DNA of 64,000 nt from Candidatus Thiodiazotropha sp. (lineage in GTDB: Bacteria; Pseudomonadota; Gammaproteobacteria; Chromatiales; Chromatiaceae). Within the stretch, counting starts at the first letter, position 1; every line of letters starts with the position of its first letter. Location of the stretch: the NCBI GenBank assembly GCA_023838465.1, contig JAIVEQ010000002.1, forward strand, positions 62,001-126,000. The letters are read 5' to 3'. The position numbers and the translations under genes are program-made. Below are positions 36,581 to 46,042 of this stretch, in pieces. The notes under the pieces are model-generated. The model ran no database searches and was not told the DNA's origin. It saw only the letters and a program-made list of their open reading frames with translations.

Positions 36581-38289
36581 TGGATAGTCTCCACAATCAA
36601 TTGCGGCGATCTTTGGCCGCGAAAGTCATTCACATCAAGACGGTAGGTCAATCGCAGTTGGCGGTTAGGCTCCGATAACTGTGGTTGATTGAAGGCAATC
36701 GCATCAATTATCCAACCGCTCTCCTCAGAAGATAATTGTAACTTAAGGTGATTCTCGCCAACCACACGTTGTTGCCTGAGATAAAAAGTGCCCTCAAACA
36801 GGGGTTCGGGATAGCCTTGTCCCCAGGGGCCTCCATCTCGTAAAGCCTGAGCCAAAGTCAGATTCAACTCGTTCGGCATCAACTCACCATCAGTGAACAC
36901 TACCCCTTCCAGCATGGCGGGTTCGAGCAGCGCTGTTGCTGCTTGTTCAAACGCGCTCTTGAATTGGGGAAATTGCGCTGTAGAAAGGCTCAGACCAGCA
37001 GCCATGGCATGTCCACCGAAACGTATAATCATGTCAGGATATCGTGTTGCAATGCCCGCCAACAGATCGCGCATATGCAGGCCGTTTATCGAGCGCGCCG
37101 AGCCCTTGACGATACCCTCTCCACCATCGGCAAATGCGATAACGGGCCGATGATATTGTTCTTTGATGCGGGATGCCAGAATACCAATCACACCCTGATG
37201 CCAACTCTTGTCGTACAAGCAAAGCCCTGCCGGTAACTCACCCTCTGTGTGGAGATGTAACTGCTCCAATGCCGATTGAGCCTGACTTTTCATCTCCTTT
37301 TCAATCGATCGCCGTGTCTGGTTAAGTTGGTCCAATGCTAGTGCCATCTTTTTCGCAGTACTCTCTGACTCAGTTAGCAGACAATCGATCCCCAGACCCA
37401 TGTCATCAAGGCGACCCGCAGCATTCAGACGTGGTCCGACCGCAAACCCGATGTCCGAGGCCACTATATTTGAGAGTGATCGCTTGGCCACATCGATCAG
37501 TGCACGAATGCCAGGCCGGCAACTCCCTGCCCTGATCCGTCTGAGCCCTTGAGAAACCAGAACCCGATTATTGTGATCGAGTGGAACCAAATCACTGATC
37601 GTGCCCAGAGCAACCAGGTCGAGCCAATCGGCTGGGTTGGGCTCTTTTAAATGCTGATTGATAAACCAATCTGCCGCTCTCAGTCGATTAGCGAGGGCTG
37701 CCATGACATAGAAAATCACCCCGACACCAGCCAAGTGTTTACTGGAAAATGGATCACCCGGCTGATTCGGATTAACAATGACGGTTGCTGCCGGCAACTG
37801 CTCAGCTGGAAGATGATGATCGGTTATCAATACTGGAATCCCCAGTTCATTAGCCCGATCAACACCCGACAAGCTGGAGATGCCATTATCAACAGTAATG
37901 AGCAGCCCCGGATTTTTCACAGCAGCCAGCTCAACAAGCTCAGGGGTCAGACCATAACCGAACTCAAATCGATTTGGTACCAGATACGAGACCTTGTCGG
38001 CGCCAAAGGCACCTAACGCCAGCATCGCCAAGGCGGTACTCGTTGCCCCATCAGCATCATAATCACCAACGATAAGGATCGATTTCTTCTGCTGCAGCGT
38101 CTGAAACAACAACTCAGCTGCCTGAGTTACCCCTTTCAATCGACTAACCGGTACTATTTTTGATAGATCAAGCCTGAGATCATCATCATGCTTCAACCCC
38201 CGGGCAAGGTATATGCGCTGTAAAACCGGATGCATACCGGTAGAGAGGAAAAATGGCTCAGATGGCAATGGACGCTGTAGGATCTTCAC
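36568..38289 (-). CDS. recJ: Single-strand DNA exonuclease RecJ
   Basis: 573 aa. DHH-family motifs: LIVGDYDADGATSTAL, LLITVDNGISS, LITDHHLP, the DHHA1 segment with RFGGHAMAAGLSL, and the C-terminal OB domain. 5'-3' exonuclease for recombination and mismatch repair. Full length. The darP gene follows immediately. Confidence 0.97.
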   Translation of the reverse strand: MKILQRPLPSEPFFLSTGMHPVLQRIYLARGLKHDDDLRLDLSKIVPVSRLKGVTQAAELLFQTLQQKKSILIVGDYDADGATSTALAMLALGAFGADKVSYLVPNRFEFGYGLTPELVELAAVKNPGLLITVDNGISSLSGVDRANELGIPVLITDHHLPAEQLPAATVIVNPNQPGDPFSSKHLAGVGVIFYVMAALANRLRAADWFINQHLKEPNPADWLDLVALGTISDLVPLDHNNRVLVSQGLRRIRAGSCRPGIRALIDVAKRSLSNIVASDIGFAVGPRLNAAGRLDDMGLGIDCLLTESESTAKKMALALDQLNQTRRSIEKEMKSQAQSALEQLHLHTEGELPAGLCLYDKSWHQGVIGILASRIKEQYHRPVIAFADGGEGIVKGSARSINGLHMRDLLAGIATRYPDMIIRFGGHAMAAGLSLSTAQFPQFKSAFEQAATALLEPAMLEGVVFTDGELMPNELNLTLAQALRDGGPWGQGYPEPLFEGTFYLRQQRVVGENHLKLQLSSEESGWIIDAIAFNQPQLSEPNRQLRLTYRLDVNDFRGQRSPQLIVETIQSTS

Positions 38290-38407
38290 AAATACCTATT
38301 CCCCCTGGAAACTTCTGTTTGTTGCCCCCATCTAATGGGGTGGCCCATTATACGGTTCTATTCTGTTTAGACTAAGCATGAAATGAAGCAGTTTTAACAC
38401 AATGCAA

Positions 38408-40168
38408 ATGACGAAAAGATCTCTCACCCAGCCATCAAAAGCGCTCTTGATCCTGATACTGCTACTTTTGTCGGCACCTATAAACGCCAAAGTAACGGCA
38501 ATTCTATCCAGTGAAAGCACGAGTCTGGACCAACCCGTTCGACTGACCCTCCAGCAAGAAGGCGAGCAGGAGATGTCACCCGATCTACGTGTTCTGGAGA
38601 AGGAGTTTGAGATCCTCGGACGATCTTCGCAACAGAGTATCTCTGTCATCAATGGCCAGATGTCTGCGAAACGTTCACTCTCGTTGACCCTATTACCCAA
38701 GCGGGCTGGAAAGCTGGATATTCCACCTATCAAGATGGGTGCAGAGTCAACACATCCGCTCACTCTGCAAGTGTCCGAACAACCCCAGGATGAGCCGCTT
38801 TCCAAAACACAAGATGTGCTAGTGGAATTAAGCCTGAACAAACCCAAGGCCTATATCGAGGAAGAGGTACTACTTACCCTAAAGCTATTTCAGGCTCCTG
38901 GAATACGAGGTGAATCCCTCGATGAACCGAGCCCATCCATGCCAGACACCCAGATGAAGCTGCTCCAAGAAGAACACTACAATAGTGAACGAGAAGGTAT
39001 CAAATATCGTGTTTTGGAGCGTAGATATGCAGTTTTTTCCTATCAAAGCGGAAACTTGGAGATCGGCGGGGCTAGGTTCCGAGGTCGTACCGGTAAGGGT
39101 GCCCTGTTCTCTCTGTTCAATGATCCTTTCACAACACAACGAAAAGCCCCTCGTATCGTCAGAAGTGAATCCAACAAGGTTAGTGTCGAGATCCTGCCGA
39201 TACCCCAGAGCTTCAAAGGCAAGTACTGGTTACCTGCCAGGAATTTACAGATCGTAGAAAATGGTATAGAAGATCAGACACCTATTTTCGCCGGTAAACC
39301 ACTGACCAGACGCATTATGGTCTTTGCAGACGGCTTGATGTCGAGTCAGCTGCCAAATATCGAGCAAGCATTGCCAAGTGCAATCAAACAATACCAGGAG
39401 AGACCACAGTTTAACGATACACCCACTAGAACAGGTATCAGCGGCAGTCGCCAGAGTAGCCTAACATTGATTGCGACAGAGCCTGGACACTATGACCTAC
39501 CTGCCATTGAAATCCCCTGGTGGAACACCGAATCTGATCGTCAAGAGATGGCTCGATTACCTGCCCAACTGCTGGAGATTCTACCCAATCCCACAGCATC
39601 ATCGCCCTCTCTCCAACAGCAACCCCCCCCTCAAGCATTGTTAGAACACTCCCCGCTTGTTAGCGAGGATGAGGTAAAGTCTACTCAGGAACCATCACTA
39701 CCAGAAGAGACTCTTAGTAGAGACTATTGGCTCACCTGGCTGTTAGGGATTGCCTGGCTGGCGACCCTGTTCGCCTGGTGGTACACCCGTCACACCAATC
39801 AGTCTCATCAAGATGTGCCAAAAAACATACCCACCAAACAAGACAATCCAGATCAGCGTGCATTGGATGAGGCACAGGAACGCATCCAACAGGCCTATGC
39901 CAATAATGAGGCAATTGCAGCCCGCTCCGCCTGGTTGGATTGGGCTCAGCTAAAATGGCCGGAAAATCCCCCAAACAATCTGACGCGTCTAGCCAAACGA
40001 TGTGGAGAAGAGGTTTCGCAAGCAGTTACCAGCTTGGAGCGTGCTCTGTACAGCCCTTCAGCGGAACCTGGATGGACTGGCTACGATGTACTGAGACTGA
40101 TCGAACAAATGCAACAGGAGAAGAAGCAGGAACCACAACAGGAGCGATTGATACCGCTAAATCCCTAA
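38408..40168 (+). CDS. BatD-like protein
   Basis: About 586 aa. Signal peptide to about residue 28 (LILLLLSAPINA), followed by beta-rich immunoglobulin-like repeats (VSLDQPVRLTLQQEGE-type start, PKRAGKLDIPPI), then one membrane helix at about 440-460 and a charged cytoplasmic tail. This is the layout of BatD/oxygen-tolerance proteins. BatA/BatB/MoxR genes normally lie beside it but are not in this window; recJ lies upstream in the opposite direction. An ATG two codons upstream is an alternative start. Confidence 0.8.
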   Translation: MTKRSLTQPSKALLILILLLLSAPINAKVTAILSSESTSLDQPVRLTLQQEGEQEMSPDLRVLEKEFEILGRSSQQSISVINGQMSAKRSLSLTLLPKRAGKLDIPPIKMGAESTHPLTLQVSEQPQDEPLSKTQDVLVELSLNKPKAYIEEEVLLTLKLFQAPGIRGESLDEPSPSMPDTQMKLLQEEHYNSEREGIKYRVLERRYAVFSYQSGNLEIGGARFRGRTGKGALFSLFNDPFTTQRKAPRIVRSESNKVSVEILPIPQSFKGKYWLPARNLQIVENGIEDQTPIFAGKPLTRRIMVFADGLMSSQLPNIEQALPSAIKQYQERPQFNDTPTRTGISGSRQSSLTLIATEPGHYDLPAIEIPWWNTESDRQEMARLPAQLLEILPNPTASSPSLQQQPPPQALLEHSPLVSEDEVKSTQEPSLPEETLSRDYWLTWLLGIAWLATLFAWWYTRHTNQSHQDVPKNIPTKQDNPDQRALDEAQERIQQAYANNEAIAARSAWLDWAQLKWPENPPNNLTRLAKRCGEEVSQAVTSLERALYSPSAEPGWTGYDVLRLIEQMQQEKKQEPQQERLIPLNP

Positions 40169-40327
40169 ATCGGTAACTGTCCGAAAGTGTCCGGTTTCTC
40201 AGTAGCCAAGTCATACAAGCATAGGATAGGGTAGAGGGAATTCAGTGAGTTACTGGATTCCGGCATGCGCAGAGAAAACGGGGAGTGTGGCATCTGGACA
40301 GATAAAGATTTGTCCTCAGGTGAGGAG

Positions 40328-40663
40328 CTAACTCTCTTCCCAGCCACCGTAATCGAACGTGATCTCTTCGTGAGGCTCGATATCCTGCAGTGCATAGAGA
40401 TCAAAACCATCGAACTCGGCATTTCCTTCATCCTGATGGTTCAGATAGCGCAATAGATTTCTACCACTACGGCCCACAGGTTCCTTTTTCTCCTCGAAGA
40501 CCCACAGTACATAGGTGCCATCTCGCTTAGCCGTAGGTCCTTCGTAGGTACCGATGAAGTCACCCTCTCCAATAGAGGTTTTTGCAAACAGCCCACTACC
40601 GTGAATGTGTGAAGGTGCCCGATAAACTATATTACCCAGACGTATTTTTCTTTTCTTGGCCAT
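40328..40663 (-). CDS. Minimal SET-domain protein
   Basis: 111 aa. It is almost only a SET fold: GSGLFAKTSIGEGDFIGTYEG, then RYLNHQDEGNAEFDG with the NH of the cofactor pocket, then DIEPHEEITFDYG. SET proteins are lysine methyltransferases, mostly eukaryotic; bacterial stand-alone forms occur but targets are rarely known. The start overlaps the 3' end of a small unknown gene by 32 bases. Confidence 0.85.
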   Translation of the reverse strand: MAKKRKIRLGNIVYRAPSHIHGSGLFAKTSIGEGDFIGTYEGPTAKRDGTYVLWVFEEKKEPVGRSGRNLLRYLNHQDEGNAEFDGFDLYALQDIEPHEEITFDYGGWEES

Positions 40664-40895
40664 GCTGCAAACTGCCTTTCTCTCTCTCTACCGGTTGAAC
40701 GATTGGGCATCCATCGCCATAGACTGCCATGATTGAACGTAACTCTTTGAGAACCATCTGTCTGGCCAAATCGTCAAATTCTTTCAATTCAGGTAGGATC
40801 ACCCCTTGCCTCAACAAATGGATATCCTCACGTACTGATCGACACCCTTTTTGACATATGGCCTCGACACTTTGATCTATCAAATCTCTTCGCAT
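40632..40895 (-). CDS. Small conserved-looking protein upstream of SET gene
   Basis: 87 aa from ATG 40895 (a longer frame reaches 40964). Central part LARQMVLKELRSIMAVYGDGCPIVQP looks protein-like. No family recognised. The overlap with the SET gene suggests the two are expressed together. Confidence 0.5.
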   Translation of the reverse strand: MRRDLIDQSVEAICQKGCRSVREDIHLLRQGVILPELKEFDDLARQMVLKELRSIMAVYGDGCPIVQPVEREKGSLQHGQEKKNTSG

Positions 40896-41061
40896 GAACT
40901 CCAACTCGCATATACTGGGCTGTATTTGGTTAGTATATGTCCTGTTCGGAATGATCCAAATCATCTATACCGTACCGGGAACCATACTGCTATTCAAATT
41001 TCTAACAAGATTCAATAGGATTCGATCCTAAACAACTATTCACAGACCTGAAGGACAGAAC

Positions 41062-41685
41062 ATGCCCTGGATAAATCGCCTTTTCATACTTCTACCACTG
41101 CTATTTTTAAATGCCGTCAACGCTGAATGGGGCGAAGGATGGGATCCCATCGACCCTCCTGTCGCTACAACTGCATCAGAAGGTAAAGTAGAAGTAATTG
41201 AGTTTTTCTGGTATGGATGCCCCCACTGTTATCATATGGAGCCCCAATTGGAAGAGTGGCTCAAGAACAAGCCTGAAAATGTGGAATTTATTCGTATCCC
41301 CGCACCATTGAACAGCAAATGGACAGTACATGCACAATTTTTCTATGCTGCAGAAATACTGGGCTTGACTGAAAAACTGCATAACCCGCTGTTTTCCGCT
41401 ATACACGATAAAAAGCGTAAACTCTACGACAAAGACTCACTCATCGATTTCGCCGTTGAGCATGGTGCAGACAGACAACAGTTTATCGATGCCTTGAACT
41501 CCTTCGGGGTCTACGTAAAAGTACAAAACGCACGAAAACTGGGACAGCGCTATCAACTGGATGGCGTCCCAGCCATCGGTATCAATGGAAAATACAAAAC
41601 CAGCGGCAGTCTTGCCGGCACGTACAGCAAGATGTTTGAAATAGTCACACAATTGGTCTCCAAGGAATTAAACACTACCCCTTGA
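41062..41685 (+). CDS. dsbA: Thiol:disulfide interchange protein DsbA
   Basis: 207 aa periplasmic oxidant. Signal peptide (FILLPLLFLNAVNA), active site FFWYGCPHCYHMEP, cis-proline loop GVPAIGINGKY. The catalytic motif CPHC and the helical insert are those of DsbA. It converges with a GST gene. Confidence 0.95.
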   Translation: MPWINRLFILLPLLFLNAVNAEWGEGWDPIDPPVATTASEGKVEVIEFFWYGCPHCYHMEPQLEEWLKNKPENVEFIRIPAPLNSKWTVHAQFFYAAEILGLTEKLHNPLFSAIHDKKRKLYDKDSLIDFAVEHGADRQQFIDALNSFGVYVKVQNARKLGQRYQLDGVPAIGINGKYKTSGSLAGTYSKMFEIVTQLVSKELNTTP

Positions 41686-42325
41686 CCAACCAGGCACCAC
41701 CCTTCTTTAGAAATTGCCTGAGACGCTCGGAGAAATCATCCACCACCGATTCCCTGACACTGGGCAGAGAGATCAATCTCTCTGCCCAGTCGGCTATCGG
41801 TTTAGGATAGATCACTTTTGCAGCCTGATGAAATCCAGCATATAGATCAAGTCGCATAAACAAAGGTGCATAGGCAGCATCGACCAATGTAAAGTGGTCT
41901 GGATGACCAAACAACTGTTGCTCAAGCGGTAACACCAGTTGTTGTAAATCGTTCTCAAGCTGCTGCTTTTTTTCAGCCAGCGCCTTCCTATCAGCAGCCA
42001 TCGCCATACCATGCTGCACCATCAATAGTGAGGAACCAAACTCAATCCAGGCTTTGTGTTGAGCCCTTGTTAAATTATCCTTTGGATGGAATCTGGGTGA
42101 GTAACTCTCATCAAGAAAGTCGAGGATCACCGATGATTCAAACAACACCTCACCATCCACGAGCATCAAAGGCACCTTCCCCATCGGGGATAACCGTTTG
42201 AACCATTCGGGTGGCTGCTCCAAATCGATATATTCGAGTTGGTATTTAATCTGCTTCTTTTTCAGGAGGATCACAGATCGCTGTACAAAGGGACATAGTG
42301 CAAAACTAACCAGTTTAATATTCAC
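41675..42325 (-). CDS. Glutathione S-transferase family protein
   Basis: 216 aa. The thioredoxin-like N-terminal domain has FALCPFVQRSVILL and GKVPLMLVDGEVLFESSVILDFLDE (the glutathione-binding ES pair). An all-alpha C-terminal domain follows. The CPFV motif is of the Omega/SspA-like type with a Cys at the active position. Substrate unknown. Its 3' end overlaps dsbA by eleven bases. Confidence 0.9.
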   Translation of the reverse strand: MNIKLVSFALCPFVQRSVILLKKKQIKYQLEYIDLEQPPEWFKRLSPMGKVPLMLVDGEVLFESSVILDFLDESYSPRFHPKDNLTRAQHKAWIEFGSSLLMVQHGMAMAADRKALAEKKQQLENDLQQLVLPLEQQLFGHPDHFTLVDAAYAPLFMRLDLYAGFHQAAKVIYPKPIADWAERLISLPSVRESVVDDFSERLRQFLKKGGAWLVKG

Positions 42326-42819
42326 AGTACAACCTATCTCAGAGTAGTGAGCACATTATGTGTGTAGACACTTCAATAAGGAATATAATGACTGAATAAT
42401 CCCTATTTCAATCACATTAATTTTACAGCCATTTAATCCAAACTCCGACAAATTAATACTTTCTTTCTTTTAATCAGTAAGTTAGGATAACATGTTCGAT
42501 TACATGGAAAAGGCAAACAGCCGGTAACTCAATCTATTTCAGTTAATTTACAATTTGTAACAAATTCTGTATTTTGTGGCTTAGTTGGCAGTCTAATCAA
42601 TTCATGGATGACCTTCATATCATTCAAATTTCGTGGTACTGAACTCCCTGGGGCAGTCGCACACCACCATCCCACCCATATAGACACTGGTTCAGCGGGT
42701 GGAGAAGTGGATTTGTGTATGGATAGTGTGTGGGAAGAACACTATTTAGTGTAATTTTACTGTGACGGTCAGTAACAATCCGTCGATTTTTCGTCCTGCT
42801 CGTGTAGCAGACAGGAAAA
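42326..42819. other. Intergenic region, no gene seen
   Basis: 494 AT-rich bases between the GST gene and the PilZ-like gene, divergent. No ORF, RNA gene or known repeat seen. It probably holds promoters for both genes. Confidence 0.45.
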
Positions 42820-44706
42820 GTGACTATTCTCTTCCCTTATGAGCAACAGATAAGCCTAGGCAGTATGACAAATATGGCAACAGTCAATCCAACCGGTTTA
42901 AGAGTTCCAGACCAAATATCCCCCGTTGAAACTCCCTTCTTTTTAGATGATAAGAGGGTTGCTGCATGGGCCAGGGATCTTCCCGTTGCAAATGTAGGTG
43001 AGACATCTCGTCTACTCTTCCAAACATTGCGCGAATTTAATCGAACCCGAATTGCGAGTGTTAAACGGATAAATAGTGCGGAAAAATTGCGCGAACCGAT
43101 GAATTATGTAGCATCGAATCTGAATAAACACTATCTGGGTATCCGATTCCCCTTGAGAGAGAAAGCTCACAAGATAGCCATTCTCAATCGGGAATTGCAT
43201 AGTGGCATGGCGACCGCCTATAAAGCAGCGATCATTGATCTGGTGATGGAAAGTCAAGGCGTGCCTGATCTACCTCACCTCACCCTCGCAATCCATCGCT
43301 GTATCAGTTATCTATCGAGAGTCATTCTTCAGTCTGTAGTGGTCTACGATCCCTACCCGAAGCGTACCTGGCGAGAACTGCACATTCTTCATCGCTTGGC
43401 CAGCCGCTACGAAATCGGCTCGAAAACTGTTGAAGATAGTTTTGAGCCAAATGGCAAGAAATCGAGTATTGACGAGATCTACTGTCGTTGCCTGCTATTC
43501 TCCCTTGCTTCACCCTACAAATTACGCCAAAAGGAGAATATTCAAGTATTCGACACACTTCTTGAGTGGAGTCGCTACGCGCTGTTCTACACCTATGAAA
43601 ATGCCCCCGAGGATTTTTCAATAACAATCCGACAGGACACTGATTTGGCGCCAAGCCATGAGCCCAAAATCCATGATACTGACTCCAAATATCTGTTGAT
43701 ATTAGATGCTTCACCACTACTCTCAAGTCTACGGGAGCAGTTCAACGACACACCCGAAAAGCATCACTCCCTTTTTGGAATTGATGAGCTTGACAAGGGA
43801 TTGATACGTCAGTTGATCATGCTCTGGTCGAAGGCCCAAAAGCGGGCCTTTGTTCGGACAAAACTCAATTTTGAGCTGCGCATCGCAGTTGGGCTCCGCT
43901 CAGTTTACAAATTGATTACCCTTGGGGATAGACCCTCTTCAATCGATGATAAAGATGCCGATGACGGCACATGGATCGAGACCCAGTTTGCCCATGGCAA
44001 TGAGCTCCATGTTTCACAACATTTCTCATTAATGCCCATGGATGTTGCGGCCTATAATCCTCGTCGCGGAGATTTCGAAGAATTTGGTCCCAACTCCACC
44101 GAGTATGGCGAATCGAACCCTGAGCCAGAGGTAAAGATCTGGGAAGATGACAAAAAGAAACAGGTAGACACCTCTACCAACGTTTTCAAAACCATCAATG
44201 AGAGCGCTGGTGGCTACTGTCTTGACTGGATAGGTAAGCAGATCCCTAAAATACAAGTGGGTGAACTGATCGGCGTTCAATCAGCAATGTCGGCTACACA
44301 ATTTGGCGTAGGCATGGTGCGCTGGATGCGCAGCTCTGACAAGGAATCAATGCAGGTAGGTATACAGATGATTGCCCCGAATGCTCTGGCTGTCACCGCA
44401 AAATCTGCTGATATAAAAGACAGTAAAAATGAAGAGTGCTTACTACTGCCCGAAGTTGGTACTTCAGGTCAGCCAACCAGTTTTATCTGCCCGTCCTACC
44501 CATTCAGCCTCGGCAAGATACTGCTTATCAACGATGGTGAAAACAGTCGAGAGATCAAACTGACTCGATTACTCGAGTCAAGTGGCTCCATATCCCAATT
44601 CCAATTTATCTACATCGACCAGCAATCACCCCCCAAAAGCTACAATGATGGTGAAAATTTGGATGATGATTCAGGTTTTGATAGTCTCTGGTCAAACCTC
44701 ACCTAG
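42820..44706 (+). CDS. Large cytoplasmic protein with PilZ-like C-terminus
   Basis: 628 aa from GTG 42820 (AGGA four bases upstream); ATG 42865 is an alternative. No signal or membrane segment. The first ~400 residues are helical and of no known family. In the C-terminal part, NESAGGYCLDWIGKQIPKIQVGELIGV followed by VGMVRWMRSS and MQVGIQMIAP follows the order of PilZ-like domains (xxSxGGxxL, VGxxVxW). The Arg-rich c-di-GMP switch of classical PilZ is not evident. A role in c-di-GMP signalling is possible and unproven. Confidence 0.6.
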   Translation: MTILFPYEQQISLGSMTNMATVNPTGLRVPDQISPVETPFFLDDKRVAAWARDLPVANVGETSRLLFQTLREFNRTRIASVKRINSAEKLREPMNYVASNLNKHYLGIRFPLREKAHKIAILNRELHSGMATAYKAAIIDLVMESQGVPDLPHLTLAIHRCISYLSRVILQSVVVYDPYPKRTWRELHILHRLASRYEIGSKTVEDSFEPNGKKSSIDEIYCRCLLFSLASPYKLRQKENIQVFDTLLEWSRYALFYTYENAPEDFSITIRQDTDLAPSHEPKIHDTDSKYLLILDASPLLSSLREQFNDTPEKHHSLFGIDELDKGLIRQLIMLWSKAQKRAFVRTKLNFELRIAVGLRSVYKLITLGDRPSSIDDKDADDGTWIETQFAHGNELHVSQHFSLMPMDVAAYNPRRGDFEEFGPNSTEYGESNPEPEVKIWEDDKKKQVDTSTNVFKTINESAGGYCLDWIGKQIPKIQVGELIGVQSAMSATQFGVGMVRWMRSSDKESMQVGIQMIAPNALAVTAKSADIKDSKNEECLLLPEVGTSGQPTSFICPSYPFSLGKILLINDGENSREIKLTRLLESSGSISQFQFIYIDQQSPPKSYNDGENLDDDSGFDSLWSNLT

Positions 44707-44729
44707 TGTAGGACTCTGCACTAGGTTAT

Positions 44730-45164
44730 TCAAAAACCGGCCAACTTGTACCAACGTTTGGCCTCATCAAGATCCTTCTCCACACCTCGCCCCTCTTCAT
44801 AAAGCATGGCGAGTGTAGTCTGTGAACCTGCCAATCCCTGCTCTGCAGCCTTCTTGAACCAGTCCACTGCTTTAGGCAAGCTCTGTTCAATGCACTCACC
44901 CTCAAGATACATAAATCCCAATCCATGCTGCGCCATTGGATGACCCGTCTCCGCAGCAGATTTCATAAATTTGTAGGCCATCAACTCATTCACTACCATC
45001 CCCAGGCCTCCCTGAGCCATGATAGCGATCCTGTATTGAGCCTCTTCATTGCCAATTTCAGCCAAAGGAGATAGTAGCGAAGCGGCTCGAGAGAAGTTCT
45101 TCCCCTCAAACGCGGCGATGCCACTACTTAGTTCAAACTCCATCTCACTCATTGAATCATTCAT
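44730..45164 (-). CDS. Sel1-repeat protein
   Basis: 144 aa of tandem Sel1/TPR-like repeats: SPLAEIGNEEAQYRIAIMAQ, KSAAETGHPMAQHGLGFMYLEG, KKAAEQGLAGSQTTLAMLYEEG, then the final KRWYKLAG. Such proteins are scaffolds for protein-protein contacts. No signal peptide. It is preceded by a thioesterase gene on the same strand. Confidence 0.9.
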   Translation of the reverse strand: MNDSMSEMEFELSSGIAAFEGKNFSRAASLLSPLAEIGNEEAQYRIAIMAQGGLGMVVNELMAYKFMKSAAETGHPMAQHGLGFMYLEGECIEQSLPKAVDWFKKAAEQGLAGSQTTLAMLYEEGRGVEKDLDEAKRWYKLAGF

Positions 45165-45185
45165 AGCTGTACTCTTGATCGTTAG

Positions 45186-45659
45186 TCATTTTGATGGCAG
45201 ATCTCCTGCTCCAATGGGCCTGATAGCGACACGATTGTTTACCCAAGCGACCACTTGGTTACTGGTATCGTAAAGGCCAAACTCAAAGAGTGGTGTACTA
45301 CGCCCTTTAAGAGAGAGCTCCCGAGTAATTTTACCCATAGCGTGTGGCGGGAAATCAAATCGAAGTTCCAAATCAGTCATTCCCGGTCTGCGAAAATCCA
45401 CTGTTAATTCACGTGTCCATACCGCAAATCCTGGGAACCTGCGATTAGATGCCAACGCAGGGATTGGGTCAGCCAGTGCAGCAATACTACCACCAAACAC
45501 ACTTCCTCCCGGATTCATGGTATCCCGGTTCAAAGGGAGTAAGATACGTACACGCCCCCAATCATCAGTCAACTCCAACACTTTCACTCCAAGATGGAGA
45601 AAAGGCGGAAAGCGCTCCAATATTTGTGCAGAAGTTGCACCATCTAAGAAATCAAGCAT
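45186..45659 (-). CDS. Hot-dog thioesterase-like protein (DUF4442/PaaI type)
   Basis: 157 aa. The hot-dog core has MNPGGSVFGGSIAALADPI as the helix-loop and TRELTVDFRRPGMTDLELRF as strands. Related proteins hydrolyse acyl-CoA or have no shown activity. It lies 21 bases upstream of the Sel1 gene. Confidence 0.8.
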   Translation of the reverse strand: MLDFLDGATSAQILERFPPFLHLGVKVLELTDDWGRVRILLPLNRDTMNPGGSVFGGSIAALADPIPALASNRRFPGFAVWTRELTVDFRRPGMTDLELRFDFPPHAMGKITRELSLKGRSTPLFEFGLYDTSNQVVAWVNNRVAIRPIGAGDLPSK

Positions 45660-45671
45660 GGTCCAATCCTA

Positions 45672-45701
45672 TTAACCCGGTAACCAAATATGTCGTGTTC
45701 A
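45672..45701 (+). repeat. Dispersed intergenic repeat, copy C (5' half, interrupted)
   Basis: TTAACCCGGTAACCAAATAT then GTCGTGTTCA, the first half of the dispersed family. It stops where the 98-bp inverted-repeat element at 45702 begins; the second half resumes at 45827. Confidence 0.65.
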
Positions 45702-45799
45702 GCCGATGTGTGCCAGCCTACAACAAGGCATCAAAACGCCGCTGTAGCACTTCTGCAGTCAGTTTTGACAACCTAGTCTGTAGGCTGGTACACATCGGC
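45702..45799. repeat. 98-bp inverted-repeat element
   Basis: Terminal arms GCCGATGTGTGCCAGCCTAC (45702-45721) and GTAGGCTGGTACACATCGGC (45780-45799) match in 19 of 20 positions. The loop holds no ORF. It sits inside a dispersed repeat (45672-45701 / 45827-45850), as a MITE-like insertion would. Confidence 0.7.
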
Positions 45800-45826
45800 C
45801 TGTCTATTTGAAATCAATCGGTTAGG

Positions 45827-45850
45827 GCTTCAAGAATGCCCTTGCTATGC
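45827..45850 (+). repeat. Dispersed intergenic repeat, 3' half (copy C/D)
   Basis: GGTTAGGGCTTCAAGAATGC then CCTT: the second half of the family. It carries the AGGGC/GCCCT stem. It completes the half at 45672-45701 after the inserted element and ~27 unrelated bases. Confidence 0.6.
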
Positions 45851-45883
45851 GTTGCAGCTCTTACCAGGGAAATTACCATTGGT

Positions 45884-45946
45884 TGCGAGCCACGCCTTAA
45901 TCAAAGGCATTCTTGTAGCCCTGAACTCGATATATTTGGTTATCGG
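45884..45946 (-). repeat. Dispersed intergenic repeat, copy E (reverse)
   Basis: On the minus strand it reads ATAACCAAATATATCGAGTT, then CAGGGCTACAAGAATGCCTTTGATTAAGGCGTGGCTCGCAACC. This is the longest copy and shares GCGTGGCTCGCA with the copy at 47436. It lies in opposite orientation to copy C. Confidence 0.65.
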
Positions 45947-46042
45947 GCTAATAATAGAAATCTTATATCATTCACGGAATCATATACTCCCTTGAGGTTC
46001 TCATGGAATATGTTGGTTTTCCATCGAAAGAACATCACAATA

